DNA of 64,000 nucleotides from Streptomyces sp. DH-12 (GTDB taxonomy: Bacteria > Actinomycetota > Actinomycetes > Streptomycetales > Streptomycetaceae), in the NCBI RefSeq assembly GCF_002899455.1, contig NZ_PPFB01000001.1, positions 6,518,501 through 6,582,500 on the forward strand, read 5' to 3'. Of the stretch, positions 24,876-32,815 are shown piece after piece (the stretch's first letter is position 1; each line of letters begins with the position of its first letter). The notes below the pieces were generated by a model that was given only the letters and a program-made list of their open reading frames with translations, did no database searches and was not told the DNA's origin. Position numbers and translations under genes: made by a program.

Positions 24876-25153
24876 TGCCGATCGCCGTCGACATCGACGT
24901 GATGCTCGCCCGGCGCAAGATGTCCGTGGGCGAACTCGCCGAACGCGTCGGCATCACCCCGGCGAACCTGGCCGTCCTGAAGAACGGCCGCGCGAAGGCG
25001 GTCCGCTTCACCACCCTCGCCGCGCTGTGCGAGGTGCTCGACTGCCAGCCGGGCGACCTGCTGCGCCACGAACCCGACCACGCGCCGGCGGAGCCGGCGA
25101 CGAACCCGGTGCAGGCCTCGGCCCCGCCGGTGCCGAGGCCTGCGGGGCGGTGA
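24875..25153 (+). CDS. Small XRE-family (YozG-like) regulator
   Basis: A 92-residue protein with a Cro/C1 helix-turn-helix covering residues 6-66 (MSVGELAERVGITPANLAVLKNG, then LAALCEVLDCQPGDLL). The C-terminal 25 residues are Pro/Ala-rich. Translation is coupled to the DUF2975 gene. It probably binds the palindrome at 24328-24346 and controls its own operon. Confidence 0.87.
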   Translation: MPIAVDIDVMLARRKMSVGELAERVGITPANLAVLKNGRAKAVRFTTLAALCEVLDCQPGDLLRHEPDHAPAEPATNPVQASAPPVPRPAGR

Positions 25154-25244
25154 CGCGCGGGACCCGCCGACCGCGCCCCGGCCGGTCGCGCGCGGCCCCG
25201 GCTCGCGGCCCTCCTCAGGACCCGCGGCGTACGGTCCTCCGCCG

Positions 25245-26306
25245 TCACCGCCCCGCTCGGTCGGCCGGGGGCAGCTCGCCCGAGCCGCGGGTGATCAGCC
25301 GGGTCGGCAGCTCGATGCGCTCCGGGGCGATCAGGGTGCCGTCCAGCTGGCGGAAGAGCCGCTCGGCGGCGGTCCGGCCGAGGGCGGCGGCGTCCTGCGC
25401 GACGACCGTGACGCCGGGCTGCAGCAGATCGGCCAGCTCGATGTCGTCGAAACCCACCAGGGCGACCGGGCGGGCGTGCCCGGCCAGCACCCGGATCACC
25501 GTGACCGTCACCCGGTTGTTCCCGGTGAAGATCGCGGTGACCGGCTCCGGGCCGGTGAGCATCTCCTCCGCCGCCCGGCGCACCCGCTCGGGGTCCGTGA
25601 CGCCGAGCGACATCCACGCGTCCGCCACCGGTATCCCCGCGTCCTCCATGGCGGTGCGGTAGCCGCGCAGCCGCTCGGCCGCCGTGTGGATGCGCGGCAT
25701 GTCACCGATGAAGCCGATCCTGCGGTGCCCGTGCGCGATCAGGTGGCGCACGCCGTCGCGGGCGCCGCCGAAGTTGTCCGACACCACCACGTCCGCGTCG
25801 ATGTGCCCGGCCGGACGGTCCACGAACACGGTGGCGACACCCGCCTTGATCTCCGGCTCCAGGTAGCGGTGGTCGTCGCCGGCCGGGATCACCACCAGGC
25901 CGTCGACCCGGCGGGCGCACAGGGCCAGGACCAGCTCCTGTTCACGGTCGGCGTCCTCCGCGCTCGACCCGTTGATCAGCAGCGCGCCGTGTGCGCGGGC
26001 CACCTCCTCCACCGCCCGGCTCAGCGGGCCGTAGAACGGGTCCGCGAGGTCCTCCAGGACCAGACCGATGCTGGCGGTGCGCCCTTTGCGCAGCACCCGG
26101 GCGCTGTCGTTGCGGCGGAAGCCGAGCGCCCCGATCGCCTCCTGCACCCGGCGCTCGGTCTCCGGCGTCACGCCCGGCTCGCCGTTCACCACGCGGGAGA
26201 CCGTCTTGAGGCCGACCCCGGCACGGGCGGCCACGTCCTTCATCGTCGGACGGTTGCCGTATCGGGTCCCTGGGAAGCGGTCGGTGCGGCGGGTCGTCTC
26301 CGGCAC
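25245..26306 (-). CDS. LacI-family transcriptional regulator
   Basis: A 353-residue LacI repressor: HTH at the N-terminus (PTMKDVAARAGVGLKTVSRVVNGE), the hinge helix RRNDSARVLRKGRT, and a periplasmic-binding-protein-like core (IGLVLEDLADPFYGPL, GLVVIPAGDDHRYLE, GFIGDMPRIHTAAERLRGY). GTG 26306 has AGGA upstream; earlier in-frame ATGs (26351, 26381) lack a site. Divergent from a ROK kinase, with one strong palindrome between them, so a sugar signal probably controls both. Confidence 0.9.
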   Translation of the reverse strand: MPETTRRTDRFPGTRYGNRPTMKDVAARAGVGLKTVSRVVNGEPGVTPETERRVQEAIGALGFRRNDSARVLRKGRTASIGLVLEDLADPFYGPLSRAVEEVARAHGALLINGSSAEDADREQELVLALCARRVDGLVVIPAGDDHRYLEPEIKAGVATVFVDRPAGHIDADVVVSDNFGGARDGVRHLIAHGHRRIGFIGDMPRIHTAAERLRGYRTAMEDAGIPVADAWMSLGVTDPERVRRAAEEMLTGPEPVTAIFTGNNRVTVTVIRVLAGHARPVALVGFDDIELADLLQPGVTVVAQDAAALGRTAAERLFRQLDGTLIAPERIELPTRLITRGSGELPPADRAGR

Positions 26307-26389
26307 GATGCGGTGTCCTGTCCTGTCGGCCACGGGGATGCGTGAGTCCATGGGCTTGTATGAGGATGTGGCGTCGAGCATAGAGCCTG

Positions 26390-26401
26390 GACAACGTTGT
26401 C
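26390..26401. promoter_or_regulatory. LacI operator between lacI and ROK kinase
   Basis: GACAACGTTGTC is a perfect 12-bp palindrome with the central CG typical of LacI operators, 84 bp before the lacI start and 158 bp before the kinase. Confidence 0.7.
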
Positions 26402-26558
26402 AGGCTCGGGGGACACTGTCCGACGCACACTCCGACCCGCACCCCACCGTTCGACCGGGCCGTTGCCCGTGCTCCATGTGTTGCCTCCTGGTCGCGCATG
26501 GCCGTTCCCAGCGTGTTTTCTGATGGTTTCCGATGGTTGACGGGGAGATCCGACTCTG

Positions 26559-27512
26559 ATGCACACCGACCTCGTGGCTGCGCTCGACATCGGCGGCACC
26601 AAGATCGCCGGCGCGCTGGTGGACCGTGAGGGCCGGATCCTGGCCCGCGCGCAGCGGCCGACCCCCGCCCAGGAGGCCGGGGACACCGTCATGGCAGCCG
26701 TCGAGGCGGTGATCGGCGACCTCACCGCGTCCCCCCTCTGGGAGCACGCGGACGCGGTCGGCATCGGCAGCGCGGGCCCCGTCGACGCCTCCGCCGGCAC
26801 GGTGAGCCCGGTCAACGTGCCCGGCTGGCGCGACTATCCGCTCGTCGCCAAGGTGCGGGACGCGGCCGGCGGACTGCCCGTCGAGCTGATCGGCGACGGG
26901 GTCGCCGTCACGGCCGCCGAACACTGGCAGGGCGCCGCCCGAGGCCACGACAACGCGCTGTGCATGGTCGTCTCCACCGGCGTCGGCGGCGGCCTGGTGC
27001 TCGGCGGGCGGCTGCACCCCGGACCCACCGGCAACGCCGGTCACATCGGCCACATCAGCGTCGACCTCGACGGCGACCCGTGCCCGTGCGGCGCGCGCGG
27101 GTGCGTGGAGCGGATCGCGAGCGGCCCCAACATCGCCCGGCGCGCCCTGGAGAACGGCTGGCGGCCCGGTCCGGACGGCGACACCTCCGCCGCCGCGGTG
27201 GCCGCCGCCGCCCGTGCCGGCGACCCGGTCGCCGTGGCCTCCTTCGAGCGGGCGGCCCGGGCCCTCGCCGCGGGCATCGCGGCCACCGCGACGCTCGTCG
27301 AGATCGACATCGCGGTGATCGGCGGTGGTGTGGGCAAGGCCGGCGAGGTGCTGTTCGCGCCGCTGCGGAGGGCGCTCGCCGAGTACGCCACGCTGTCCTT
27401 CGTGCGGCGTCTCGCGGTGACCCCGGCGCAGACGGGCGTCGACGCCGGCCTGGTGGGGGCGGCCGCGGCGGCGCTGTTCAGCCGCACGGACCCGGCGGTC
27501 GCGGGGGTGTGA
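26559..27512 (+). CDS. ROK-family sugar kinase
   Basis: A 317-residue ROK kinase (glucokinase/N-acetylhexosamine kinase type). ALDIGGTKIAGALVD is the ATP phosphate loop, STGVGGGLVLGGRLHPG is the ROK core, GHIGHISVD carries the His, and CPCGARGCVE is the zinc motif CxCGxxGCxE. The sugar cannot be read from sequence. The ATG's GGAG is 11 bases away, a little long. Divergent from the LacI regulator, which probably represses it. Confidence 0.9.
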   Translation: MHTDLVAALDIGGTKIAGALVDREGRILARAQRPTPAQEAGDTVMAAVEAVIGDLTASPLWEHADAVGIGSAGPVDASAGTVSPVNVPGWRDYPLVAKVRDAAGGLPVELIGDGVAVTAAEHWQGAARGHDNALCMVVSTGVGGGLVLGGRLHPGPTGNAGHIGHISVDLDGDPCPCGARGCVERIASGPNIARRALENGWRPGPDGDTSAAAVAAAARAGDPVAVASFERAARALAAGIAATATLVEIDIAVIGGGVGKAGEVLFAPLRRALAEYATLSFVRRLAVTPAQTGVDAGLVGAAAAALFSRTDPAVAGV

Positions 27513-27580
27513 GGGGCCCGTCCGGCGACTCGTCCGGACCGGGGCGTGACCAGACGGCCGGTTCCGCAGTTGAGCCGGGC

Positions 27581-27775
27581 ATGAAGAAGCGCAGCATGCT
27601 CGCCATCGCCTCCCTCGCCACCGGTTTCGTCGTCGCGGCCGTCACCCCGTCGCACGCGCTCACCGACACCGCCCTCGGCGCGCTCGACGTCGAGGACACG
27701 CTCAGCACCCTCGACCGCACGGTCGCGGAGAACAACACGCTGGAGCTGGACGTCGACCGGGACGGCAAGGCCTGA
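27581..27775 (+). CDS. Small secreted peptide, unknown
   Basis: A 64-residue ORF encoding MKKRSMLAIASLATGFVVAA, an n-region and hydrophobic core of a signal peptide with probable cleavage after SHA (residue 26). The mature part is an acidic 38-residue peptide without cysteine (DTALGALDVEDTLSTLD). No family was recognised. It lies between the ROK gene and a strong terminator. The ribosome site is weak, but the signal peptide and codon use support a real gene. Confidence 0.65.
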   Translation: MKKRSMLAIASLATGFVVAAVTPSHALTDTALGALDVEDTLSTLDRTVAENNTLELDVDRDGKA

Positions 27776-27796
27776 CGGGCCCACCGAAGCGCCGGC

Positions 27797-27837
27797 GGCG
27801 GCGCCGGCACCCCTCCACGACGGGTGCCGGCGCCGCC
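27797..27837 (+). terminator. Terminator after the small secreted peptide
   Basis: Perfect 16-bp arms (27797-27812 and 27822-27837) with a nine-base loop, 21 bases after the stop. Confidence 0.85.
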
Positions 27838-27919
27838 GTCGCGTGTTCTCAACGCGATCTGGTTTCCGTGGCAGGGTGGAGCGGGCAAGCCTCAGGGGGC
27901 CAACAGAAGAGGGGGAACC

Positions 27920-28960
27920 GTGATCGTCTGGATCAACGGGGCGTACGGTGCGGGGAAGACCTCCACCGCGCGCGAACTGATCGAGCTGATCCCGAACAGC
28001 ACGCTCTTCGACCCCGAGGTCATCGGCGGAGCGCTGGACCGACTGCTCCCGCCCAAGCACCTCGCCGGGGTCGGCGACTTCCAGGACCTCCCGATCTGGC
28101 GACGCCTCGTGATCGACACCGCGGCCGCGATGCTCGCCGAGCTCGGCGGGACCCTGGTGGTCCCCATGACCCTGCTGCGCCAGGAGTACCGTGACGAGAT
28201 CTTCGGCGGCCTCGCCGCCCGCCGCATACCGGTCCGGCACGTCCTGCTCGCCCCGGCCGAAACGATCCTGCGGGAGCGGATAGCCGGCCGGGAGGTCCCG
28301 GAGGACCTCCCCGACGGGGAGATACGCGTCCGGCAGTGGTCGTACGACCGCATCGAGCCGTTCAAGGCGGCGCTCGCCGCCTGGCTGACCGCCGACGCCT
28401 ACCCGATCGACAGCGGCTGCCTCACCCCGCGCGACACCGCCCGCCGCATCGCCGAGGCGGTCGGCAGCGGAGAGGTGCCCGCCTGCGACATCGTGCAGAC
28501 GCCCGAGCCCACGGCGGAGACCGTCGCGGCGGGCGTGCTGCTCTTCGACGAGCAGGACCGCGTGCTGCTCGTCGACCCGACCTACAAGGCCGGCTGGGAG
28601 TTCCCCGGCGGGATCGTCGAGCGGGGGGAGGCTCCGGCGCGGGCCGGCATGCGGGAGGTCGCCGAGGAGACCGGCATACGTCTCGACGACGTGCCGGCCC
28701 TCCTGGTCGTCGACTGGGAGCCGCCCGCGCCCCCGGCCTTCGGCGGACTGCGGCTGCTGTTCGACGGCGGCCGCCTCGACTCCGCGGACGCCGGACGCAT
28801 GCTGCTGCCCGGCCCCGAACTGCGCGCCTGGCGCTTCGCCTCCGAGGCCGAGGCGGCGCATCTGCTGCCTCCGGTCCGCTACGAGCGCCTGCGCCGGGCG
28901 CTGCGGGCGCGCGAGCGCGGGCGGGCGATGTATCTGGAGGGCGGAGTGCCGGTGGGATGA
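27920..28960 (+). CDS. P-loop kinase/ATPase fused to a Nudix hydrolase
   Basis: A 346-residue two-domain protein. Residues 1-180 form a small AAA/adenylate-kinase-like nucleotide-binding domain with Walker A GAYGAGKTS near the start and later FDPEVIGGALDRLL and QEYRDEIF. From about residue 194 there is a Nudix fold with the complete box GGIVERGEAPARAGMREVAEETG (shortened), i.e. GX5EX7REUXEEXGU. It may phosphorylate and then hydrolyse, or guard against, an unusual nucleotide. GTG 27920 follows a GGGGG tract. Confidence 0.82.
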   Translation: MIVWINGAYGAGKTSTARELIELIPNSTLFDPEVIGGALDRLLPPKHLAGVGDFQDLPIWRRLVIDTAAAMLAELGGTLVVPMTLLRQEYRDEIFGGLAARRIPVRHVLLAPAETILRERIAGREVPEDLPDGEIRVRQWSYDRIEPFKAALAAWLTADAYPIDSGCLTPRDTARRIAEAVGSGEVPACDIVQTPEPTAETVAAGVLLFDEQDRVLLVDPTYKAGWEFPGGIVERGEAPARAGMREVAEETGIRLDDVPALLVVDWEPPAPPAFGGLRLLFDGGRLDSADAGRMLLPGPELRAWRFASEAEAAHLLPPVRYERLRRALRARERGRAMYLEGGVPVG

Positions 28961-28967
28961 GGGGACT

Positions 28968-28985
28968 TACGGCCCCGGGGCCGTA
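28968..28985 (+). terminator. 18-bp perfect palindrome after the P-loop-Nudix gene
   Basis: The 18-bp run is its own reverse complement (TACGGCCCC then GGGGCCGTA), eight bases after the stop. It can fold to a hairpin with a very small loop; probably a terminator. Confidence 0.5.
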
Positions 28986-29429
28986 GGCCCCCCGCTGTGC
29001 ACGGCCCGCGGCTCGCGTGCCGTGCGGTCCGCCCGCGGCGCGGGCGGCCACGTGGGCGGCCCCGGTGGTCGGTGCCGGCGTGGCGCTGTGCCGCGTCTGT
29101 TGTCCTCGGCGCGGTGCGGGCCGCAGGGGGGCGATGGTTCCCGCGAGGCGGGGCGGCTGTTCGTGGCTGGGGCGGTGCGGCCCCGGCCGACGGCGCCGAG
29201 TCCGTCACCGGGGCGACGGGCGCCCGCGCGGGCGGCTGCGGTGGCCGGCGGCCCGCCGGATCGCGTCCGGCGTCGCCCGTGGCCTGCCTGCCGCGTCCGT
29301 CCGAACCGGGTCGCCATGGCCGAACCGGGTCGCCATGGCCGAAGCGTCACAAGGCGGGTGGGATGACGTCCACCGCAGGGCAGAGCCCCCGTCCGGGGAC
29401 GGAGGCGCTGCGTCAGCGCAGGGCGCCGG
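28986..29429. other. Non-coding interval with a perfect tandem duplication
   Basis: This 444-bp stretch has no recognisable gene. GAACCGGGTCGCCATGGCC occurs twice in exact tandem (29303-29321 and 29322-29340). The rest is G/C-rich with short palindromes; no ORF here has a product I recognise. Confidence 0.5.
29303..29340. repeat. Exact tandem repeat, 19-bp unit x 2
   Basis: Two adjacent identical 19-bp units, each containing CCATGG; a third partial unit (GAAGCG) follows. Probably a recent slippage or duplication. Confidence 0.9.
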
Positions 29430-30791
29430 TCAGTCGGCGTCGGACGCGTAGTTGCGCAGGAACAGCGCCTCGGCGACCGACAGCCGCTCCAGCTCGTCCG
29501 GCGACACGCTCTCGTTCACCGCGTGGATCTGCGCCTCCGGCTCGCTCAGCCCGATCAGCAGGATCTCCGCCTTCGGGTAGAGGGCGGCGAGCGTGTTGCA
29601 CAGCGGGATCGAGCCGCCCTGGCCGGCGTACTGCATCTCCTGGCCGGGGTACGCGACCGCCATCGCGTCCGCCATGGCCTGGTAGGCCGGGCTGGCCGGG
29701 TCGGCGCGGAAGGCCTGCCCCTGGCCGATCCGCTCGGTGGTCACCCGCGCGCCCCACGGCGTGTGCGACTTCACGTGCGCGCGCAGCAGTTCGGTCGCCT
29801 TCGCCGCGTCCACGCCCGGCGGCACCCGCAGGCTGACCAGCGCCCGCGCGCTCGCCTGCACGGACGGCGTGGCGCCCACCACCGGCGGGCAGTCGATGCC
29901 GAGCACGGTGACCGCGGGGCGGGCCCAGATGCGGTCGGCGACCGTGCCGGAGCCGATCAGCTCCACCCCGTCCAGCACCTTGGCGTCCTCGCGGAACTGC
30001 TCCTCCTCGTACTGGATGCCCTGCCAGGCGCTGTCGCCGGTCAGCCCGTCCACGGTCGTGCTGCCGTCCTCGGCGCGCAGCGAGTCCAGCACCCGCACCA
30101 GCGCGGCCAGCGCGTCGGGCGCGGCCCCGCCGAACTGTCCGGAGTGCAGGTTGCCCGCGAGGGTGTCGATCCGCACCCGCACCAGCGTCATGCCGCGCAG
30201 CGTGGTGGTGACGGTCGGCAGACCGGCGCGGAAGTTGCCGGCGTCGCCGATGACGATGGCGTCCGCGGTGAGCAGGTCCGGGTGCTCCTCGGCGTACCGC
30301 TCGAGACCGCCGGTGCCCTGCTCCTCCGAACCCTCCACGATGATCTTGACGTGGACCGGCACGCCGCCGTTCGCCTTCAGGGCGCGCAGCGCCAGCAGGT
30401 GCATGATGACCCCGCCCTTGCAGTCGGCGGCGCCGCGCCCGTACCAGCGGCCGTCGCGCTCGGTCAGCTCGAACGGCGGGGTGGCCCAGCCGGCCTCGTC
30501 CAGCGGCGGCTGCACGTCGTAGTGCGCGTACAGCAGCACGGTCTTCGCGCCCTCCGGGCCGGGCAGGCAGCCGTAGACCGACTGGGTGCCGTCCGGGGTG
30601 TCGAGCAGGGCGACGTCCTGGAAGCCCTCGGCGGTGAGCGCGTCGGCGATCCAGCGGGCGGCGCCCTCGCTCTCCTCGCGCGGGAACTGGTCGAAGTCCG
30701 CCACCGACTTGAAGGCCACCAGCTCGGTGAGCTCCTCCTTCGCCCTGGGCATCAGTGAGGCGACGGTCGCGGCGACCGGATTCGACGACAT
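29430..30791 (-). CDS. M20-family dipeptidase
   Basis: A 453-residue zinc dipeptidase (M20/PepV-carnosinase type). LLYAHYDVQPP has the first zinc His and the catalytic Asp, GRGAADCKGG the bridging Asp, and VEGSEEQGTGGL the catalytic Glu and a zinc Glu. The dimerisation insert lies in the middle (about 200-330). It probably hydrolyses dipeptides in the cytoplasm. ATG 30791 has AAGGAG seven bases upstream. Divergent from the FAD reductase with a large palindrome between. Confidence 0.92.
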   Translation of the reverse strand: MSSNPVAATVASLMPRAKEELTELVAFKSVADFDQFPREESEGAARWIADALTAEGFQDVALLDTPDGTQSVYGCLPGPEGAKTVLLYAHYDVQPPLDEAGWATPPFELTERDGRWYGRGAADCKGGVIMHLLALRALKANGGVPVHVKIIVEGSEEQGTGGLERYAEEHPDLLTADAIVIGDAGNFRAGLPTVTTTLRGMTLVRVRIDTLAGNLHSGQFGGAAPDALAALVRVLDSLRAEDGSTTVDGLTGDSAWQGIQYEEEQFREDAKVLDGVELIGSGTVADRIWARPAVTVLGIDCPPVVGATPSVQASARALVSLRVPPGVDAAKATELLRAHVKSHTPWGARVTTERIGQGQAFRADPASPAYQAMADAMAVAYPGQEMQYAGQGGSIPLCNTLAALYPKAEILLIGLSEPEAQIHAVNESVSPDELERLSVAEALFLRNYASDAD

Positions 30792-30861
30792 GGGCACGCT
30801 CCTTGTAGGTGCGACGTTGTGCACGTGCGTACTTCGCGGTACGCGATGATCGTGTGATGTG

Positions 30862-30891
30862 CGTGAGTGACCCATGTAAGGGACACTCACG
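30862..30891. promoter_or_regulatory. 30-bp palindrome upstream of the M20 peptidase
   Basis: CGTGAGTG (30862-30869) and CACTCACG (30884-30891) are perfect outer arms; inside, CCC and GGG pair as well, leaving one mismatch and an ATGTAA centre. Read on the minus strand the centre is TTACAT, a possible -10 for the M20 gene, so a regulator bound here would block it. Confidence 0.6.
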
Positions 30892-30985
30892 TCGCCGATC
30901 CTCCCACAGCGGACCGTGAGGGCCGCCGCCGTAGGATGCGGGAGGACAGCAGCGGCAGGCGGCGTGATCGGAGCAGCGGACCATC

Positions 30986-32227
30986 GTGAGCAGCGAGAAC
31001 TCTTCGGCGGACGACGTGCGGCAGGTATGGGACGTCGTCGTGGTGGGCGCGGGACCCGCGGGGGCGTCGGCGGCCTACGCGGCGGCGGTCGCGGGGCGGC
31101 GCGTGCTGCTGCTGGAGAAGGCGGAGCTGCCCCGCTACAAAACCTGCGGCGGCGGCATCATCGGCCCGTCGCGCGACGCGCTGCCGCCCGGTTTCGAGCT
31201 GCCGCTCAAGGACCGGGTGCACGCCGTGACGTTCTCCAGCAACGGCCGCTTCGCCCGCACCCGCCGCTCCCGGCAGATGCTCTTCGGGCTCGTCAACCGG
31301 CCCGAGTTCGACCAGCAGCTCGTCGAGCACGCGCAGAAGGCCGGCGCCGAACTGCGCACCGGCGTCGCCGTGCAGCGCGTGGAGCAGCACGGCTCGGCCG
31401 TGCCGGACCGGCGCACGGTCGCCGTCTTCCTCCAGGGCGGCGAGACGGTCCTCGCGCGGGCCGTGGTCGGCGCCGACGGCAGCGCCGGCCGGATAGGGGC
31501 GCATGTCGGGGTCAAGCTGGACCAGGTCGACCTGGGCCTGGAGGCGGAGATCCCGGTGCCGGAGACGGTCGCCGAGGACTGGAAGGGCCGGGTGCTCATC
31601 GACTGGGGCCCCCTGCCCGGCAGTTACGGCTGGGTCTTCCCCAAGGGCGACACCCTGACCGTGGGCGTCATCTCGCGGCGCGGTGAAGGCGCCGCCACCA
31701 AGCGCTACTTGGAGGACTTCATCGCCCGGCTCGGCCTCGCGGGCTTCGAACCGGCGATCTCCTCCGGGCATCTGACGCGCTGCCGGGCCGACGACTCCCC
31801 GCTGTCCCGCGGCCGGGTGCTGGTCTGCGGGGACGCGGCCGGGATGCTGGAGCCGTGGACCCGTGAGGGCATCTCCTTCGCGCTGCGCTCCGGCCGGCTG
31901 GCGGGGGAGTGGGCGGTGCGCGTCGCCGAGGCGCACGACGCCGTGGACGCGCGCCGGCAGGCCCTCAACTACGCGTTCGCCGTGAAGGCCGGGCTCGGCG
32001 TGGAGATGAGCGTCGGCAAGCGGATGCTGGCGGCGTTCGAGCAGCGGCCGGGCGTCTTCCACGCGGTCCTGACCGGCTTCCGCCCGGCCTGGAAGGCGTT
32101 CAAGGACATCACGCGGGGTTCGACGACGCTCGGCGAACTGGTCCGCAGCCACCCGATGGCCCACCGCGCCCTGCTGGCGCTGGACCGGCGTTCCGCGGGC
32201 GGCGGCGAGGTCAGCCCCGGACAGTGA
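30986..32227 (+). CDS. Geranylgeranyl reductase-family FAD oxidoreductase
   Basis: A 413-residue FAD-dependent reductase. VVVVGAGPAGASAAYAAA binds FAD, PRYKTCGGGIIGPS is typical of geranylgeranyl reductases, and the second FAD motif is VLVCGDAAGMLEPWTREGI. In actinobacteria these reduce isoprenoid chains such as menaquinone or polyprenol side chains; a specific substrate is inferred only at that level. GTG 30986 with GGAG upstream. Its end overlaps the convergent nitroreductase by 17 bases. Confidence 0.88.
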   Translation: MSSENSSADDVRQVWDVVVVGAGPAGASAAYAAAVAGRRVLLLEKAELPRYKTCGGGIIGPSRDALPPGFELPLKDRVHAVTFSSNGRFARTRRSRQMLFGLVNRPEFDQQLVEHAQKAGAELRTGVAVQRVEQHGSAVPDRRTVAVFLQGGETVLARAVVGADGSAGRIGAHVGVKLDQVDLGLEAEIPVPETVAEDWKGRVLIDWGPLPGSYGWVFPKGDTLTVGVISRRGEGAATKRYLEDFIARLGLAGFEPAISSGHLTRCRADDSPLSRGRVLVCGDAAGMLEPWTREGISFALRSGRLAGEWAVRVAEAHDAVDARRQALNYAFAVKAGLGVEMSVGKRMLAAFEQRPGVFHAVLTGFRPAWKAFKDITRGSTTLGELVRSHPMAHRALLALDRRSAGGGEVSPGQ

Positions 32228-32666
32228 TCCGGAAGACCGGGTGGTCGGGGGCCGCCGCCAGGATCTCCTCGTCGGAGGACTTGGCGGTGACCCCCTTGAA
32301 GTACTGGTTGACCTCCCAGCCCCACTTCTCCAGGTAGGTGCGCAGCACCGGCGGCTTCTCCTCGTCGGGGACCTCCACCGCCGTGAACGTGCGCACCTTG
32401 CGGCCCACGCGCAGTTCACCCCCGCCGGCGACCCGCATGTTGCGCACCCACTGGGAGTGTCCGCGCGCCGAGACCAGGTACTGCTGCCCCGTGTGGCTGT
32501 GCGGGTTGACCGGGACGCGCTGCATCCGCCCGCTCCTGCGGCCGCGGACGGACAGCTCCGCGGTGCCGGCGAGGCTGACGCCGTGCCGGGCGAGCCAGCC
32601 GACGATCCGGTTGAACCGGGCGGCGACGGGACCGGCGGTGAAGTAGTACGGCGTGGACGACGGCAT
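32211..32666 (-). CDS. F420-dependent nitroreductase-family (DDN-like) protein
   Basis: A 151-residue split-barrel protein of the deazaflavin-dependent nitroreductase family. RGRRSGRMQRVPVNPHSH, TGQQYLVSARGHSQWVRNMR and GGELRVGRKVRTFTAVEV are the family's F420-binding signature. It probably reduces quinones or xenobiotics with F420H2. ATG 32666 has GGAGG five bases upstream. Divergent from a TetR gene with shared operators. Confidence 0.9.
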   Translation of the reverse strand: MPSSTPYYFTAGPVAARFNRIVGWLARHGVSLAGTAELSVRGRRSGRMQRVPVNPHSHTGQQYLVSARGHSQWVRNMRVAGGGELRVGRKVRTFTAVEVPDEEKPPVLRTYLEKWGWEVNQYFKGVTAKSSDEEILAAAPDHPVFRITVRG

Positions 32667-32690
32667 CGGGACCTCCGGGAAACGAGGGTG

Positions 32691-32793
32691 AGAACACCGC
32701 TCTTTTTTGTGAGCACTGCTCTCGTTCGACTTCAGTGTGCCCGGTTCCGTGTGCCGCCGCAAGAGCGGTGCTCTCGTTTGTGTGCACCGCTCT
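32691..32793. promoter_or_regulatory. Four TetR operator copies, two per divergent promoter
   Basis: AGAACACCGCTCT (32691), TGAGCACTGCTCT (32710), AGAGCGGTGCTCT (32762) and TGTGCACCGCTCT (32781) are related 13-mers ending in GCTCT; the third is a perfect palindrome (AGAGC-N3-GCTCT). They come as two pairs, each with exactly 19 bp between starts. They probably bind the TetR protein encoded at 32816. Confidence 0.7.
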
Positions 32794-32815
32794 GTCCTCA
32801 TGGAACACTGAGGGC

